Part shown: positions 9,502 through 19,712 of the stretch, in pieces
Position numbering within the stretch: the stretch's first letter is position 1
Layout: each line of letters opens with the position of its first letter
NCBI RefSeq assembly: GCF_900107935.1
Contig: NZ_FNVG01000003.1
Span: forward strand, 186,001 to 250,000
Source of the DNA: Vibrio hangzhouensis
Lineage (GTDB): Bacteria; Pseudomonadota; Gammaproteobacteria; Enterobacterales; Vibrionaceae
DNA: 64,000 nucleotides
Direction of reading: 5' to 3'
Position numbers and translations under genes: made by a program
Notes under the pieces: model-generated
The model's input: only the letters and a program-made list of their open reading frames with translations
Told to the model about the DNA's origin: nothing
Database searches by the model: none

Positions 9502-9507
9502 TATAAT
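9502..9507 (+). promoter_or_regulatory. nupC promoter -10 element
   Basis: A consensus TATAAT lies 67 bp before the nupC ATG. No good -35 hexamer sits 17 bp upstream, where a TGTGA CRP half-site (9466-9470) lies at about -41, as expected for an activator-dependent (class II) promoter. A LacI-family-like element CGAAAACGATTGCA lies at 9391-9404. Confidence 0.55.
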
Positions 9508-9573
9508 CGCCCCGCTTTTGAGCTACAAATTTTGTTACACGCCAAATTATTAAATATAAGGAAGTCATAAACT

Positions 9574-10839
9574 ATGAGCCTGTTTATGAGCCTGGTTGGT
9601 ATGGTTGTACTGATTCTTATCGCAGTACTTCTATCGGATAACCGCAAAGCTATTAATATCAGAACTGTGGCTGGTGCTTTTGCCATCCAATTTGCACTTG
9701 GTGCATTCGTTCTTTATGTACCTTGGGGTCAAGAGATCCTGCGTAGTTTTTCTGACGCTGTATCTAACGTAATTAACTACGGTAACGACGGTACGTCTTT
9801 CCTATTCGGTGGTCTTGTTTCTGACAAGATGTTTGAAGTCTTTGGCGGCGGCGGTTTCATTTTCGCATTCCGCGTACTACCTACACTGATCTTCTTCTCT
9901 GCTCTTATCTCGGTACTTTATTACTTAGGTGTGATGCAGTGGGTTATCAAGATCCTTGGTGGCGGTCTTCAGAAAGCACTGGGTACATCTCGCGCGGAAT
10001 CTATGTCTGCAGCAGCGAACATCTTCGTAGGTCAAACTGAGGCTCCACTTGTTGTACGTCCTTTCGTGCCTAAGATGACTCAATCAGAGCTATTCGCTGT
10101 AATGTGTGGTGGTCTGGCTTCTATCGCTGGTGGTGTATTGGCAGGTTACGCTTCAATGGGCGTGCCAATCGAGTACTTGGTTGCTGCATCATTCATGGCT
10201 GCACCGGGTGGTCTTCTATTCGCTAAGATCATCAAGCCAGAAACGGACGAGCCAATTGAGCAAATCCACGACATCGGCGCTGAAGGTGAAGACAAACCAG
10301 CTAACGTTATCGACGCTGCGGCGGGCGGTGCATCAGCAGGTCTTCAACTAGCGCTGAACGTGGGCGCAATGCTTATCGCATTTATCGGTCTTATCGCACT
10401 AGTGAACGGTATGCTTGGCGGCATCGGTGGCTGGGTTGGTATGCCAGACCTACGTCTAGAAATGATTCTTGGTTGGGTCTTCTCGCCACTAGCATTCCTA
10501 CTAGGTGTGCCATGGTCTGAAGCAACTATCGCGGGTGAGTTCATCGGTATGAAGACAGTAGCGAACGAATTCGTTGCTTACGCAAACTTCGCACCATACC
10601 TAGGTGAAGCAGCACCAGTTGTTCTTTCTGAGAAAACTAAGGCAATCATCTCATTCGCTCTATGTGGTTTTGCGAACCTTTCTTCTATCGCAATCCTACT
10701 AGGTGGTCTGGGTAGCCTTGCGCCTAAGCGTCGCGGTGATATCGCTCGCATGGGTGTGAAAGCAGTAATCGCGGGTACGCTATCTAACCTGATGGCAGCA
10801 ACGATTGCTGGCTTCTGTCTAAGCCTAGCTGGCATTTAA
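9574..10839 (+). CDS. nupC: NupC-type concentrative nucleoside transporter
   Basis: A 421-residue inner-membrane nucleoside symporter of the CNT family. The family signature [20 protein letters not shown] lies around residues 146-165, and [15 protein letters not shown] near the C-terminus matches the C-terminal gate region. The start ATG follows AAGGAAG at optimal spacing. Codon use is strongly biased, indicating high expression. The gene stands directly before deoCABD but has its own terminator, so uptake and catabolism are separately transcribed. Control by CRP and a CytR-like repressor is suggested by the upstream sites. Confidence 0.95.
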   Translation: MSLFMSLVGMVVLILIAVLLSDNRKAINIRTVAGAFAIQFALGAFVLYVPWGQEILRSFSDAVSNVINYGNDGTSFLFGGLVSDKMFEVFGGGGFIFAFRVLPTLIFFSALISVLYYLGVMQWVIKILGGGLQKALGTSRAESMSAAANIFVGQTEAPLVVRPFVPKMTQSELFAVMCGGLASIAGGVLAGYASMGVPIEYLVAASFMAAPGGLLFAKIIKPETDEPIEQIHDIGAEGEDKPANVIDAAAGGASAGLQLALNVGAMLIAFIGLIALVNGMLGGIGGWVGMPDLRLEMILGWVFSPLAFLLGVPWSEATIAGEFIGMKTVANEFVAYANFAPYLGEAAPVVLSEKTKAIISFALCGFANLSSIAILLGGLGSLAPKRRGDIARMGVKAVIAGTLSNLMAATIAGFCLSLAGI

Positions 10840-10883
10840 TTGTCCGCGTAAAGGTTATTAGTATATAGACGCCATATTAAATC

Positions 10884-10917
10884 GCCCCGTAGCAAGAAAT
10901 TGCTGCGGGGCTTTTTT
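10884..10917 (+). terminator. nupC intrinsic terminator
   Basis: GCCCCGTAGCA and TGCTGCGGGGC form an 11-bp stem with one mismatch or wobble, followed by T6. It begins 44 bases after the nupC stop codon. Confidence 0.9.
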
Positions 10918-10918
10918 G

Positions 10919-11287
10919 GTTTTGGGGAGCCACAAAACCCCACGGGAATCGTTGCGGGACAAGCGATTCAGCGACTGAATGGAAGTTTTTTGAGATACAA
11001 ACCGTTTGCGTTTTAATCAGCCCTACCGTTTTGAGGAAGAGTCCTATAATGTATAGGCTACTAAGTAATTCTTTCGTGTTTTCGCGAAGCATTATGTAGC
11101 CAGAGCCAGTTCTCACCTCAGATAGGAATCAGGTGATTATAACGAGCAGGTACTGTGCGGTGACAAGGATAGCAATTGGCAGCCGTCGTGACGACAGCTA
11201 CGCTGAGTCTTCAAGGAACCAAGTCCGTTCATTTATTGCTGACGTGTTTGTCAGGTAATTAATTGAATATTTTGACCGGAGATAGAA
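10919..11287 (+). promoter_or_regulatory. deo operon promoter and long structured leader
   Basis: No gene is seen in this 369-bp stretch. CGTTTGCG at 11003-11010 is a LacI-family (CytR/PurR-like) element. TATAAT at 11045-11050 is a likely -10, giving a leader of about 230 nt. The leader can form CACCT/AGGTG (11114-11118 with 11131-11135), a hairpin at 11181-11199 (GTCG/CGAC core with AGC/GCT flanks) and CTGAC/GTCAG (11239-11243 with 11250-11254), the last about 30 nt before the deoC ATG. A 16-codon ORF (MYRLLSNSF...) starts at 11050, but it overlaps the -10 and I do not call it. Confidence 0.5.
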
Positions 11288-12064
11288 ATGAGCGATTTAA
11301 AATCAGCAGCTCTACGTGCACTTAAACTTATGGATCTAACCACGCTAAATGACGACGACACGAATGAAAAAGTGATCGCACTGTGTCATGACGCGAAATC
11401 GCCTGTGGGTAACACGGCGGCGATCTGTATCTACCCTCGCTTTATTCCTATCGCTAAGAAAACACTACGCGAACAAGGTACACCAGAAGTACGTATCGCT
11501 ACCGTAACTAACTTTCCTCACGGTAACGACGACATTGACATTGCTGTAGCTGAAACCAAAGCGGCGGTTGCATACGGTGCAGATGAAGTGGACGTAGTAT
11601 TCCCTTACCGCGCACTGATGGCTGGCAACGAAGAAGTCGGTTTCGAGCTAGTTAAGCAATGTAAAGAAGCGTGTGGCGACATTCTTCTTAAAGTGATCAT
11701 CGAAACCGGTGAGCTTAAAGAGGAAGCACTGATCAAGAAGGCATCAGAGATCTGTATTAAAGCTGGTGCGGACTTTATCAAAACATCGACAGGTAAAGTG
11801 CCAGTGAACGCAACTCCAGAATACGCACGCATGATGCTAGAAGTGATTCGTGATATGGGCGTTGCCGAGAAAGTTGGCTTCAAGCCAGCAGGTGGCGTAC
11901 GCACTGCTGAAGATGCAGCCGCTTATCTGGCGATGGCTGATGAAATTCTAGGTGCAGACTGGGCAGACAACATGCACTACCGTTTTGGTGCTTCAAGCCT
12001 TCTGACAAATCTACTGAATACATTAGAAGTCACTGACGAAACAGCAGACCCATCTGCTTACTAA
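11288..12064 (+). CDS. deoC: Deoxyribose-phosphate aldolase
   Basis: A 258-residue class I aldolase that splits 2-deoxyribose-5-phosphate into glyceraldehyde-3-phosphate and acetaldehyde in the cytoplasm. The Schiff-base lysine is in FIKTSTGK (K165) and the second catalytic lysine in VGFKPAGG (K199). D102 in DEVDVVFPY completes the active site. The start follows CGGAGATAG. It is the first gene of deoC-deoA-deoB-(terminator)-deoD. Confidence 0.97.
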   Translation: MSDLKSAALRALKLMDLTTLNDDDTNEKVIALCHDAKSPVGNTAAICIYPRFIPIAKKTLREQGTPEVRIATVTNFPHGNDDIDIAVAETKAAVAYGADEVDVVFPYRALMAGNEEVGFELVKQCKEACGDILLKVIIETGELKEEALIKKASEICIKAGADFIKTSTGKVPVNATPEYARMMLEVIRDMGVAEKVGFKPAGGVRTAEDAAAYLAMADEILGADWADNMHYRFGASSLLTNLLNTLEVTDETADPSAY

Positions 12065-12148
12065 TCAGTTGATTTGGGTGGTGGCGCCTTTCATGCCACC
12101 ACTATTCCCTCTATCCCTACAACCCAAGCTTAGACTGGGGAGGCACTA

Positions 12149-13483
12149 GTGTATTTACCTCAAGAAATTATTCGTAAGAAACGCGATGGCCAAGAGCTTA
12201 GCGCAGAAGAAATCAACTTCTTTATTCAGGGTGTGGCCAATGACACCGTCTCTGAAGGTCAGATTGCCGCTTTTGCAATGACGATCTTTTTCAATGAAAT
12301 GACTATGCCAGAACGTATTGCACTGACCTGTGCCATGCGCGATTCCGGCATGGTTATCGACTGGGGTCATATGAATTTTGGTGGTCCGATTGTTGATAAG
12401 CATTCGACCGGTGGCGTGGGTGATGTAACCTCATTGATGCTTGGCCCGATGATTGCGGCCTGCGGTGGCTTTGTTCCCATGATCTCAGGTCGTGGCCTGG
12501 GCCATACCGGCGGCACACTGGACAAACTGGAGTCGATTCCGGGCTATAACATTACCCCGACAAATGATGTGTTTGGACAAGTGACAAAAGACGCAGGCGT
12601 GGCGATCATCGGTCAGACTGGCGATCTGGCTCCTGCGGATAAACGTGTTTACGCGACGCGTGACATTACCGCAACGGTTGACAACATTTCACTTATCACT
12701 GCATCCATTCTGTCGAAGAAATTGGCGGCAGGCTTAGAGTCTTTAGTTATGGATGTGAAGGTGGGTTCTGGTGCCTTTATGCCAACCTACGAAGCATCAG
12801 AAGAACTGGCAAACTCAATTGTTGCCGTGGCGAATGGCGCTGGCACTAAGACAACGGCAATTCTGACCGACATGAATCAGGTGCTGGCCTCATCGGCGGG
12901 TAATGCTGTTGAAGTGCGTGAAGCGGTTCAGTTTTTGACGGGAGAATACCGCAACCCAAGACTGTATACCGTGACGATGGCGCTGTGCAGCGAAATGTTG
13001 GTATTGGCCAAACTGGCAGATAATTCAGAGCAGGCAGAAGCGATGCTTAATGACGTTCTGGACAACGGGAAAGCGGCAGCGTGCTTTGGCAAAATGGTTA
13101 AAGGCTTAGGTGGTCCGGCAGACTTCGTAGAAAACTACGATAATTACCTAGAGAAAGCGGAAATTATTAAGCCTGTATTCGCTGATAACGAGGGCATTGT
13201 TTCAGCAATGGATACGCGTGCGATCGGTATGGCTGTTGTTGGCATGGGTGGTGGTCGCCGAGTTGCAACAGACGCAATCGACTATGCGGTCGGTTTTGAC
13301 CAGTTTATCCGATTGGGTGAACACGCCAGCGCAGACAAACCATTGGCCGTCATCCACGCGCGTAACGAAGCGCAGTGGCAAGAAGCCGCAACCGCACTGA
13401 AAGCAGCAGTGACAGTGGGTGAGCAACCTTATACAGAAACGCCTTGTGTGTACCGCCAGATTCGCGCGGAAGATCTCGCATAA
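12149..13483 (+). CDS. deoA: Thymidine phosphorylase
   Basis: A 444-residue enzyme that phosphorolyses thymidine and deoxyuridine to free base and 2-deoxyribose-1-phosphate. The pyrimidine phosphorylase signature is present ([20 protein letters not shown]), preceded by the phosphate-binding KHSTGGVGD. Translation starts at a GTG following GGGGAGG. An upstream ATG is absent, and the first residues ([13 protein letters not shown]) match the family's N-terminus. It lies 84 bp after deoC and 15 bp before deoB. Confidence 0.97.
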   Translation: MYLPQEIIRKKRDGQELSAEEINFFIQGVANDTVSEGQIAAFAMTIFFNEMTMPERIALTCAMRDSGMVIDWGHMNFGGPIVDKHSTGGVGDVTSLMLGPMIAACGGFVPMISGRGLGHTGGTLDKLESIPGYNITPTNDVFGQVTKDAGVAIIGQTGDLAPADKRVYATRDITATVDNISLITASILSKKLAAGLESLVMDVKVGSGAFMPTYEASEELANSIVAVANGAGTKTTAILTDMNQVLASSAGNAVEVREAVQFLTGEYRNPRLYTVTMALCSEMLVLAKLADNSEQAEAMLNDVLDNGKAAACFGKMVKGLGGPADFVENYDNYLEKAEIIKPVFADNEGIVSAMDTRAIGMAVVGMGGGRRVATDAIDYAVGFDQFIRLGEHASADKPLAVIHARNEAQWQEAATALKAAVTVGEQPYTETPCVYRQIRAEDLA

Positions 13484-13498
13484 GCGTGGGGAGAAATT

Positions 13499-14719
13499 AT
13501 GAAACGTGCATTTATTTTAGTATTAGATTCATTCGGTATTGGCGCATCTGCCGATGCTGACAAGTTTGGTGATGTGGGCTCAGACACAATGGGACACATT
13601 GCAGAGCAATGCGCAAAAGGGCTTGCTGATAACGACCAGCGCAGCGGTGAACTGAAATTGCCAAATCTGTCAAAGCTGGGCTTGGCAATGGCGCATAAGG
13701 AGTCAACCGGTGCGTTGGCTCACGGGTTATCTGATAATGTTGAGATTATCGGTGCTTATGGTCATGCTGCTGAGCTTTCCTCGGGTAAAGATACACCTTC
13801 AGGTCACTGGGAGATTGCAGGTGTACCCGTGCTGTTTGATTGGGGCTATTTTACCGACAAAGAAAACAGCTTCCCGAAAGAGCTGACAGACCGCATCCTG
13901 GAGCGAGCGGGTTTAGACGGTTTTCTGGGTAACTGTCACGCATCGGGCACACAGGTATTGGATGATCTGGGTGAAGAGCATATGAAAACAGGTCAGCCTA
14001 TTTTCTATACCTCCGCCGATTCGGTATTCCAGATCGCTTGTCATGAAGAGACCTTTGGACTTGACCGCTTGTTAGAGCTTTGCCAAATTGCCCGTGAAGA
14101 GTTGGAAGACTACAACATTGGTCGTGTTATCGCGCGTCCATTTGTGGGACCAGGCAAAGGTCAGTTCGAACGTACGGGCAACCGCCGTGATCTTTCTGTT
14201 GAACCACCAGCACCAACAGTGCTGTCGAAATTGGTTGAGGAGAAACAAGGTCAGGTTGTATCTATCGGTAAGATCGCGGATATTTATGCGAACTGTGGTA
14301 TCACGAAAAAAGTGAAAGCAACGGGCATTCCAGCCTTGTTTGAAGCGACCAAAGAGCAAATTAAAGAAGCCGGTAATAATACTATCGTATTCACTAACTT
14401 CGTCGACTTTGATTCCGCTTACGGCCACCGCCGCGATGTTGCAGGTTACGCTGCCGCTTTGGAGTACTTCGATTCTCGTATTCATGAAGTGATCGAACTG
14501 ATGCAGGAAGATGATGTGCTTATTCTGACGGCTGACCATGGCTGTGACCCAACATGGCCAGGTACGGACCATACTCGTGAGCACATTCCTGTCATCGTGT
14601 ATGGTGACAAAGTACCTGCGGGCTCATTGGGCCTTCGTGATAGCTTTGCTGATATTGGTCAAAGCCTGGCAAGTTACTTTGGTACATCCTCAATGGATTA
14701 CGGAAAGAACTTCCTATAA
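13499..14719 (+). CDS. deoB: Phosphopentomutase
   Basis: A 406-residue Mn-dependent mutase of the alkaline phosphatase superfamily that interconverts (deoxy)ribose-1-phosphate and -5-phosphate, linking DeoA/DeoD to DeoC. Metal-binding residues are in VLDSFGIGA near the N-terminus and in [19 protein letters not shown] near the C-terminus. The phosphorylated Thr sits in [11 protein letters not shown]. The start ATG follows GGGGAGA 15 bp after the deoA stop, so the two are tightly linked. Confidence 0.97.
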   Translation: MKRAFILVLDSFGIGASADADKFGDVGSDTMGHIAEQCAKGLADNDQRSGELKLPNLSKLGLAMAHKESTGALAHGLSDNVEIIGAYGHAAELSSGKDTPSGHWEIAGVPVLFDWGYFTDKENSFPKELTDRILERAGLDGFLGNCHASGTQVLDDLGEEHMKTGQPIFYTSADSVFQIACHEETFGLDRLLELCQIAREELEDYNIGRVIARPFVGPGKGQFERTGNRRDLSVEPPAPTVLSKLVEEKQGQVVSIGKIADIYANCGITKKVKATGIPALFEATKEQIKEAGNNTIVFTNFVDFDSAYGHRRDVAGYAAALEYFDSRIHEVIELMQEDDVLILTADHGCDPTWPGTDHTREHIPVIVYGDKVPAGSLGLRDSFADIGQSLASYFGTSSMDYGKNFL

Positions 14720-14731
14720 TTTAATCGTTTT

Positions 14732-14764
14732 AACGCCCGAAGATACGATCGGGCGTTTGTTTTA
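14732..14764 (+). terminator. Terminator/attenuator between deoB and deoD
   Basis: AACGCCCGA and TCGGGCGTT form a 9-bp stem followed by TGTTTTA. It begins 13 bases after the deoB stop and about 60 bp before deoD, so it may set a lower or separate expression level for deoD. Confidence 0.75.
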
Positions 14765-14823
14765 ATTTGCTTGTTCCTGGAACCTAGACCCCAGGACTTA
14801 AAAACCAACAGAGGGAAAGAGTG

Positions 14824-15543
14824 ATGGCGACTCCTCACATTAACGCGGAAATGGGTGATTTTGCAGACGTAGTATTGATGCCGGGTGATCCACTTCGCGC
14901 AAAATACATCGCAGACACGTTTTTGGATGATGCAGTACAAGTGTGTGACGTTCGTAATATGTACGGCTATACCGGTACATATAAAGGGCGTCGAATTTCT
15001 GTCATGGGCCATGGCATGGGTATTCCTTCATGCTCAATCTACGTCACTGAACTTATTAAAGACTTCGGTGTTAAGAAAATTATCCGTGTCGGCAGCTGCG
15101 GTGCCGTGAACGAAGATATTAAAGTTCGCGATGTAGTGATTGGCATGGGTGCATGTACAGACTCTAAAGTGAACCGTATTCGCTTTAAAAATCACGATTT
15201 CGCAGCGATCGCTGACTACCAGATGGTGAAGAATGCGGAAGAAGCAGCAAAAGCTCGTGGTATCGATGTGAAAGTGGGTAACCTCTTTTCTGCTGAGTTG
15301 TTCTATACTCCCGATCCAGAAATGTTCGACGTGATGGACAAATATGGCATTGTGGGCGTTGAGATGGAAGCCGCTGGTATCTACGGTGTGGCAGCTGAGT
15401 ACGGCGCAAAGGCGTTGGCCATCTGCACCGTTTCTGACCACATTAAGACTGGTGAGCAAACCACCTCTGATGAGCGCGCTACGACGTTCAATGAAATGAT
15501 GGAAATTGCCCTGGACTCTGTACTACTTGGTGATGCCGAATAA
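14824..15543 (+). CDS. deoD: Purine nucleoside phosphorylase, DeoD type
   Basis: A 239-residue hexameric-type (PNP_UDP family) phosphorylase that converts purine (deoxy)nucleosides to base and (deoxy)ribose-1-phosphate. Visible motifs are [12 protein letters not shown] (phosphate loop), [24 protein letters not shown] (ribose-binding Met-Glu) and CTVSDHI with the catalytic Asp. I prefer the ATG at 14824 over the GTG one codon earlier because it gives the family's [13 protein letters not shown] start and the exact 239-residue length. It lies about 100 bp after deoB, behind a terminator-like hairpin. Confidence 0.96.
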   Translation: MATPHINAEMGDFADVVLMPGDPLRAKYIADTFLDDAVQVCDVRNMYGYTGTYKGRRISVMGHGMGIPSCSIYVTELIKDFGVKKIIRVGSCGAVNEDIKVRDVVIGMGACTDSKVNRIRFKNHDFAAIADYQMVKNAEEAAKARGIDVKVGNLFSAELFYTPDPEMFDVMDKYGIVGVEMEAAGIYGVAAEYGAKALAICTVSDHIKTGEQTTSDERATTFNEMMEIALDSVLLGDAE

Positions 15544-15574
15544 GTTTTACACTTTCCGCCAGTCATAAGGACGT

Positions 15575-15605
15575 AAAAGCCTCGCATTCGCGAGGCTTTT
15601 TTATG
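15575..15605. terminator. Intrinsic terminator, deoD / ytjB
   Basis: AGCCTCGC and GCGAGGCT form the stem around a short ATTC loop, with A4 before and T6 after, between two convergent genes. It is strongest on the plus strand. Confidence 0.88.
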
Positions 15606-15628
15606 ATCTTTCTGCGCTGCCGAGCAAG

Positions 15629-16228
15629 TTACTGCTTGAGTAGCAGATTTTCACCTTTGCTCTTGGTGTGCCGTCTGATGACCACCATGAGTAGTACTCC
15701 GGAAATAAAGCTCATCAGGATCATCATATACATGAAACGATCACTCTTGCGGTAGTGATGGTCCGAGATGGCCGTGACTTTCCCCGTTTCGAAAGTAATA
15801 CGAACAAAACCAATAATGGTGTTGTCGTTAATGATCGGCTCAACCAACTGCTGTCGCCCAATACTGGCCGTAGACAGCGGGGTATCTAAACCCAGTACCT
15901 CACGCACTGACTTCGCATCATTACTGGCCGCGACTTTGACCCCTTCTGAGTCGTAAACGGTCGCATCCAGCACCAGGCGTTCAGTGGCCAGTTGATTCGT
16001 CAGCGCACCAAGGCGCTCCTGATCCTGGTCTATCAACATCTGTCTCGCAGACAGAGAGGCCTGAGAAATGAGGACTTTGGTCAATACTTCGAGCTGATTG
16101 GCTTGAATTCGCTCGTTCCCCTTACTGATCACAACGCTGTTGGTGGTAATAAAGAACACCATAGCGCCAATCAGGCAGAGGGCGACAAATCGTAAAAAGT
16201 TTCGAAATGAAAACAGCGAACCGTCCAT
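15629..16228 (-). CDS. ytjB: YtjB/Smp-family membrane protein
   Basis: A 199-residue bitopic or two-helix membrane protein. It has an N-terminal helix (about residues 11-30), a periplasmic domain of about 125 residues and a second helix near residues 163-182, ending in a short basic tail (HTKSKGENLLLKQ). This architecture and its divergent position next to serB match the enterobacterial smp/ytjB gene. The periplasmic part resembles a sensor domain, but there is no HAMP or signalling domain after the second helix. Its biochemical role is not established as far as I know. Confidence 0.8.
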   Translation of the reverse strand: MDGSLFSFRNFLRFVALCLIGAMVFFITTNSVVISKGNERIQANQLEVLTKVLISQASLSARQMLIDQDQERLGALTNQLATERLVLDATVYDSEGVKVAASNDAKSVREVLGLDTPLSTASIGRQQLVEPIINDNTIIGFVRITFETGKVTAISDHHYRKSDRFMYMMILMSFISGVLLMVVIRRHTKSKGENLLLKQ

Positions 16229-16336
16229 ATAAGTATAAAAGTACTAAGAAATGACTGATTGGTTCATATTGATACTTGCACAACCAAATTGCAATAGGTT
16301 AACGTCTTGGTAGCGATTTATAAGGAAGGAAAAGCC

Positions 16337-17305
16337 ATGGACGCTGTTAAGCCGTTAGCGATTACCAAACGTATCCCGTTAAAGGAACGTTTCCCAGAGA
16401 CGTTACAGTCTCATCAACTGGAGAAAAGTAAGGCCAGTTGGATTTTATATGCCCCTTACCTCTCACCCGATCTGTTCAATGATATGGATTTCTACGTGGG
16501 TGAAACGAGCCGGATCCTTGATGTCTGGCAAGTGGGACCCTATGAAGTCGCGTTGATGGAAGGACGCTTGACTGCGGACCATAAACAGATTCTCAATGAG
16601 CTTAGAGTTGACTGTGCCGCGCTATGCGATGTACCAGATTTGAATAAACCGGGTGTTATTGTTCTGGATATGGACTCAACGGCGATTCAGATTGAATGTA
16701 TTGACGAGATTGCCAAACTGGCAGGTGTTGGTGAGCAAGTGGCCGAGGTAACCGAACGTGCGATGCAAGGGGAGCTGGATTTCGAACAGAGTCTGCGCCA
16801 ACGTGTAGCCACACTAAAAGGTGCGGATGAATCTATCCTCAGCGAAGTCAGAAAAGACCTGCCGTTGATGCCAGAATTGCAAGAGCTGATTAAAACATTT
16901 CAGTCCTTTGGATGGAAAACGGCCATTGCTTCTGGTGGTTTTACCTATTTTTCTGACCACCTGAAGCAAAAGCTGAATCTGGATTATGCACGTTCCAACG
17001 TACTGGACATCAAAGATGGCAAACTGGTTGGTAAAGTCATTGGGGATGTGGTGTGCGCGCAGACCAAGGCTGACATCCTGCTGGAATTGGCGGAAGACTA
17101 TGACGTTGAACCTCACAATACGATTGCCGTCGGCGACGGAGCCAATGATTTGGTGATGATGTCAGCGGCTGGCCTCGGGATTGCGTACCATGCCAAACCA
17201 AAAGTAGAAGCACAAGCTCAGGTTGCCATTAATCATGCCGGATTGGGTGGTGTTGTCTGTGTGCTTTCAGGACTGCTTGCCAAACAGAAACGGATCAGTT
17301 GGTGA
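16337..17305 (+). CDS. serB: Phosphoserine phosphatase
   Basis: A 322-residue HAD-family phosphatase performing the last step of serine biosynthesis. The nucleophile motif is VLDMDSTAIQIE, and the later HAD motifs SGGFTYF and GDGANDLVMM are intact. The roughly 100-residue N-terminal region is the regulatory extension seen in the enterobacterial form. I use the ATG at 16337, preceded by AAGGAAGG, which gives the E. coli length. A TTG ten codons upstream has no comparable ribosome site. It diverges from ytjB. Confidence 0.95.
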   Translation: MDAVKPLAITKRIPLKERFPETLQSHQLEKSKASWILYAPYLSPDLFNDMDFYVGETSRILDVWQVGPYEVALMEGRLTADHKQILNELRVDCAALCDVPDLNKPGVIVLDMDSTAIQIECIDEIAKLAGVGEQVAEVTERAMQGELDFEQSLRQRVATLKGADESILSEVRKDLPLMPELQELIKTFQSFGWKTAIASGGFTYFSDHLKQKLNLDYARSNVLDIKDGKLVGKVIGDVVCAQTKADILLELAEDYDVEPHNTIAVGDGANDLVMMSAAGLGIAYHAKPKVEAQAQVAINHAGLGGVVCVLSGLLAKQKRISW

Positions 17306-17333
17306 GCTTCACCAATGATTGACAGGTAACATA

Positions 17334-17363
17334 CAGAAAGGGGCGCATTGGCGTCCCTTTCTG
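17334..17363. terminator. Long hairpin between convergent serB and PilZ gene
   Basis: CAGAAAGGG at 17334-17342 pairs exactly with CCCTTTCTG at 17355-17363 around a loop that can also form GCGC/GCGT pairs. It lies between the two stop codons and lacks a flanking T run. It is probably a shared 3'-end structure. Confidence 0.65.
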
Positions 17364-17366
17364 ATA

Positions 17367-19712
17367 TTAGTGGTTGAGTTCTAAGCGGATTAACACTTCT
17401 TCAGTAATGTCGATTAACTCACAGTAGCCACAAATGGAGGTCATCTCATTTTCCAGATTGCGCGCGTGACTGAGGCTGAGTGACAGCAGTTCATTGATGT
17501 CTTTTTTCATCAAGGTGGTCAGCGCATCATAAACGGGCCCGGATGAGACTCGCAGGACATAGAGTTCTCCCATACTCAGCGCATCTTTGATGAATTTTAT
17601 CCGACTTTGGGTTGATTCAAAGTCTTCGCGCAGCTTGCTGTGGATAGACTGGATTCGCTCTCCCAACTTCAGTACACCAATGTACAATTCGTGATACACC
17701 GGCTTCGCCCCCGGTTTTTTCTTCATAGGCTCGGCTATCAGGGTATTACTGCGTCCTTTAAATATAGGCTCAAGAGCAATCTTCTGATTATGCCCGATAC
17801 GTTCAAAGAACTGCAGGTATCCTGCCAGGGGAAAATTAACGCCGATATTCCGGCTCTTGACGGAGGTGCCGCGTTTGTCGATGTAAATTGGTGTCGAGAC
17901 CATTTTAGCCAACAATACGTTGTGCAGAGACTCTAGCAGAGCTGGGCTGGGCAGCAGTTCCTGTTTGACAATCAACTTGTCCTGATTGTTGTCAATGATG
18001 CCGTTAAAGAAGGCGATAGTTTTAATTGTTTTGCCTGACTCAAGGATCGACAAATGGACGGTTTTTCTATCTTGCGACAGTCTCACCACCTCGTAAGGGA
18101 CCCGGTTGAGAGGTAACCGATCGTTGTAGCGCTTCAACTCAAGATAGTCTACATGCACAGTGGCGCCGGAATGGAGCGGCAATGGCTCGCTCAACTCAAC
18201 ACTGGCGCCACGCTTGGATAAATCGATTGTCTTACCACGGATAATGGTGCTTTCATCGCATTGTACAAACAGCGGAGAACTGAACTGGTAACGGGGCTCT
18301 TTTCTGCGCGACTGGGCATCGAAGTAAAGACCGCGCGGTTGGCTGGTGATTCTCCTTGGATGTCGAAATCGATGGAGTTCACTGGTTGGTAATCGTGGCT
18401 TTTCTGTGAACAGGTAATCACAGGCTGACGAGGCATCACTGATTTCCTGAAGGATACCAAAATGTGTGAGTTTTTCACTCGACGCCACGAGATCACTGTA
18501 GTTACTGGAGATGGAATCAACATCTTCATCCGACAATTCGAATACGGACAGGCGAAATGCTTTCCACGATTTGCGCCTTGCACCAATGTGCCAGAAAAGT
18601 TGACGCTCCTGTCGGTCGGCCTCGGGCATCATCATCGAATAAAACAGCTTCATTCCCTGATGATCGTGAGTGAAGGTATAGAGCACGTTGCTACAGCCTT
18701 TAATTCCGGCTTTAACCAACAGTTCCATTCTTTGCTCGGAGAACAGGGCTCCTAATGACTGCTGATTGCGTTCATCGTGCCAGTAGTGCCAGATGTCCTG
18801 ATTATTCTCGGTTAACAACGCCACTTTGAGTTCGTTGCCACTAAAAAACAGCGGCAGGTTGCAGGCGTGTTTAAGGTAGGTATGCTCAAAGCCCCGAGTG
18901 CGAGCACGTGTTATGCGATCCTGATTGTCGTGGCGGAGTTTTTTTGACTCAGTATTGAGGAGCTTTTCTACCACAAGTTCTACTGCATTGGTGCGAGTAA
19001 GCCTGAGGGTACGCAAATACTTAACGGGAGAAACGCCATGGATCCCGTCGACACCGAGGACGCGATATTCAATGGGCTCAGTGATCTCTTTTATCTGAGT
19101 GGATTGTGCCAGTTCATCAAAATGAACGCTGATAATTTGGCCAAGATCATAGTCAAAGGTACCAGGAACCTTGAATTTACCTCCAGAACTAGACAAATCA
19201 ACGCTCATGCCAGTAATGGTGTCGCCATTTTCCAGTTCAATCGAAACCTGAGATTCCAGTTTGAGTCGGTTTTCCTTGCGTTTCAGATCGTAGCCAAGAT
19301 TGATTGCGTCTGCGGCATAAGGACTTTTTGGATCGGAAAGATCGTCCTGATGAGCATGGCGCTGCTCATTACCAAGGCTACTGATGGTGCGTCTATTAAC
19401 CAGAGACTCCCAGACGCCTTCAGTGTAACCGCCAAACTTTTTAGTCAGTTTGTGGTAGACATCGAACGCCCGATCATCCAGCCAGTGTGCCAAACCGTTT
19501 AGTTGATATTCGTGACAGTCTGTGGTAACTCGGCCGCGCAGGTCTATGCGCTTATGGCAGGGAGCCATAAGGCGATTCAGTTCCATTTTGACCAACAATT
19601 TGGTGGATGGGGATTCGCCCTCAGTCACCTGATTTAGTACAAGGTCAAAATCTTCCGCGTGATACGCCGAAATTAATCGTTCTGCAATGGAAAGTATTTC
19701 AGGTTGCTGCAT
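17367..19712 (-). CDS. Large protein with two PilZ (c-di-GMP-binding) domains, PlzC-like
   Basis: A 781-residue cytoplasmic protein without signal peptide or clear membrane segments. It contains two PilZ signatures: R145-xxx-R149 with D172-x-S-xx-G177, and R470-xxx-R474 with D497-x-S-xx-G502. Each follows the RxxxR...D/NxSxxG consensus, so each domain could bind cyclic di-GMP. The N-terminal 130 residues and the region between about 240 and 460 match no domain I recognise. Position between serB and radA corresponds, from memory, to the V. cholerae gene called plzC. It probably links c-di-GMP to motility, biofilm or virulence output. It is divergent from radA across 262 bp with no clear promoter signal. 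Confidence 0.82.
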   Translation of the reverse strand: MQQPEILSIAERLISAYHAEDFDLVLNQVTEGESPSTKLLVKMELNRLMAPCHKRIDLRGRVTTDCHEYQLNGLAHWLDDRAFDVYHKLTKKFGGYTEGVWESLVNRRTISSLGNEQRHAHQDDLSDPKSPYAADAINLGYDLKRKENRLKLESQVSIELENGDTITGMSVDLSSSGGKFKVPGTFDYDLGQIISVHFDELAQSTQIKEITEPIEYRVLGVDGIHGVSPVKYLRTLRLTRTNAVELVVEKLLNTESKKLRHDNQDRITRARTRGFEHTYLKHACNLPLFFSGNELKVALLTENNQDIWHYWHDERNQQSLGALFSEQRMELLVKAGIKGCSNVLYTFTHDHQGMKLFYSMMMPEADRQERQLFWHIGARRKSWKAFRLSVFELSDEDVDSISSNYSDLVASSEKLTHFGILQEISDASSACDYLFTEKPRLPTSELHRFRHPRRITSQPRGLYFDAQSRRKEPRYQFSSPLFVQCDESTIIRGKTIDLSKRGASVELSEPLPLHSGATVHVDYLELKRYNDRLPLNRVPYEVVRLSQDRKTVHLSILESGKTIKTIAFFNGIIDNNQDKLIVKQELLPSPALLESLHNVLLAKMVSTPIYIDKRGTSVKSRNIGVNFPLAGYLQFFERIGHNQKIALEPIFKGRSNTLIAEPMKKKPGAKPVYHELYIGVLKLGERIQSIHSKLREDFESTQSRIKFIKDALSMGELYVLRVSSGPVYDALTTLMKKDINELLSLSLSHARNLENEMTSICGYCELIDITEEVLIRLELNH

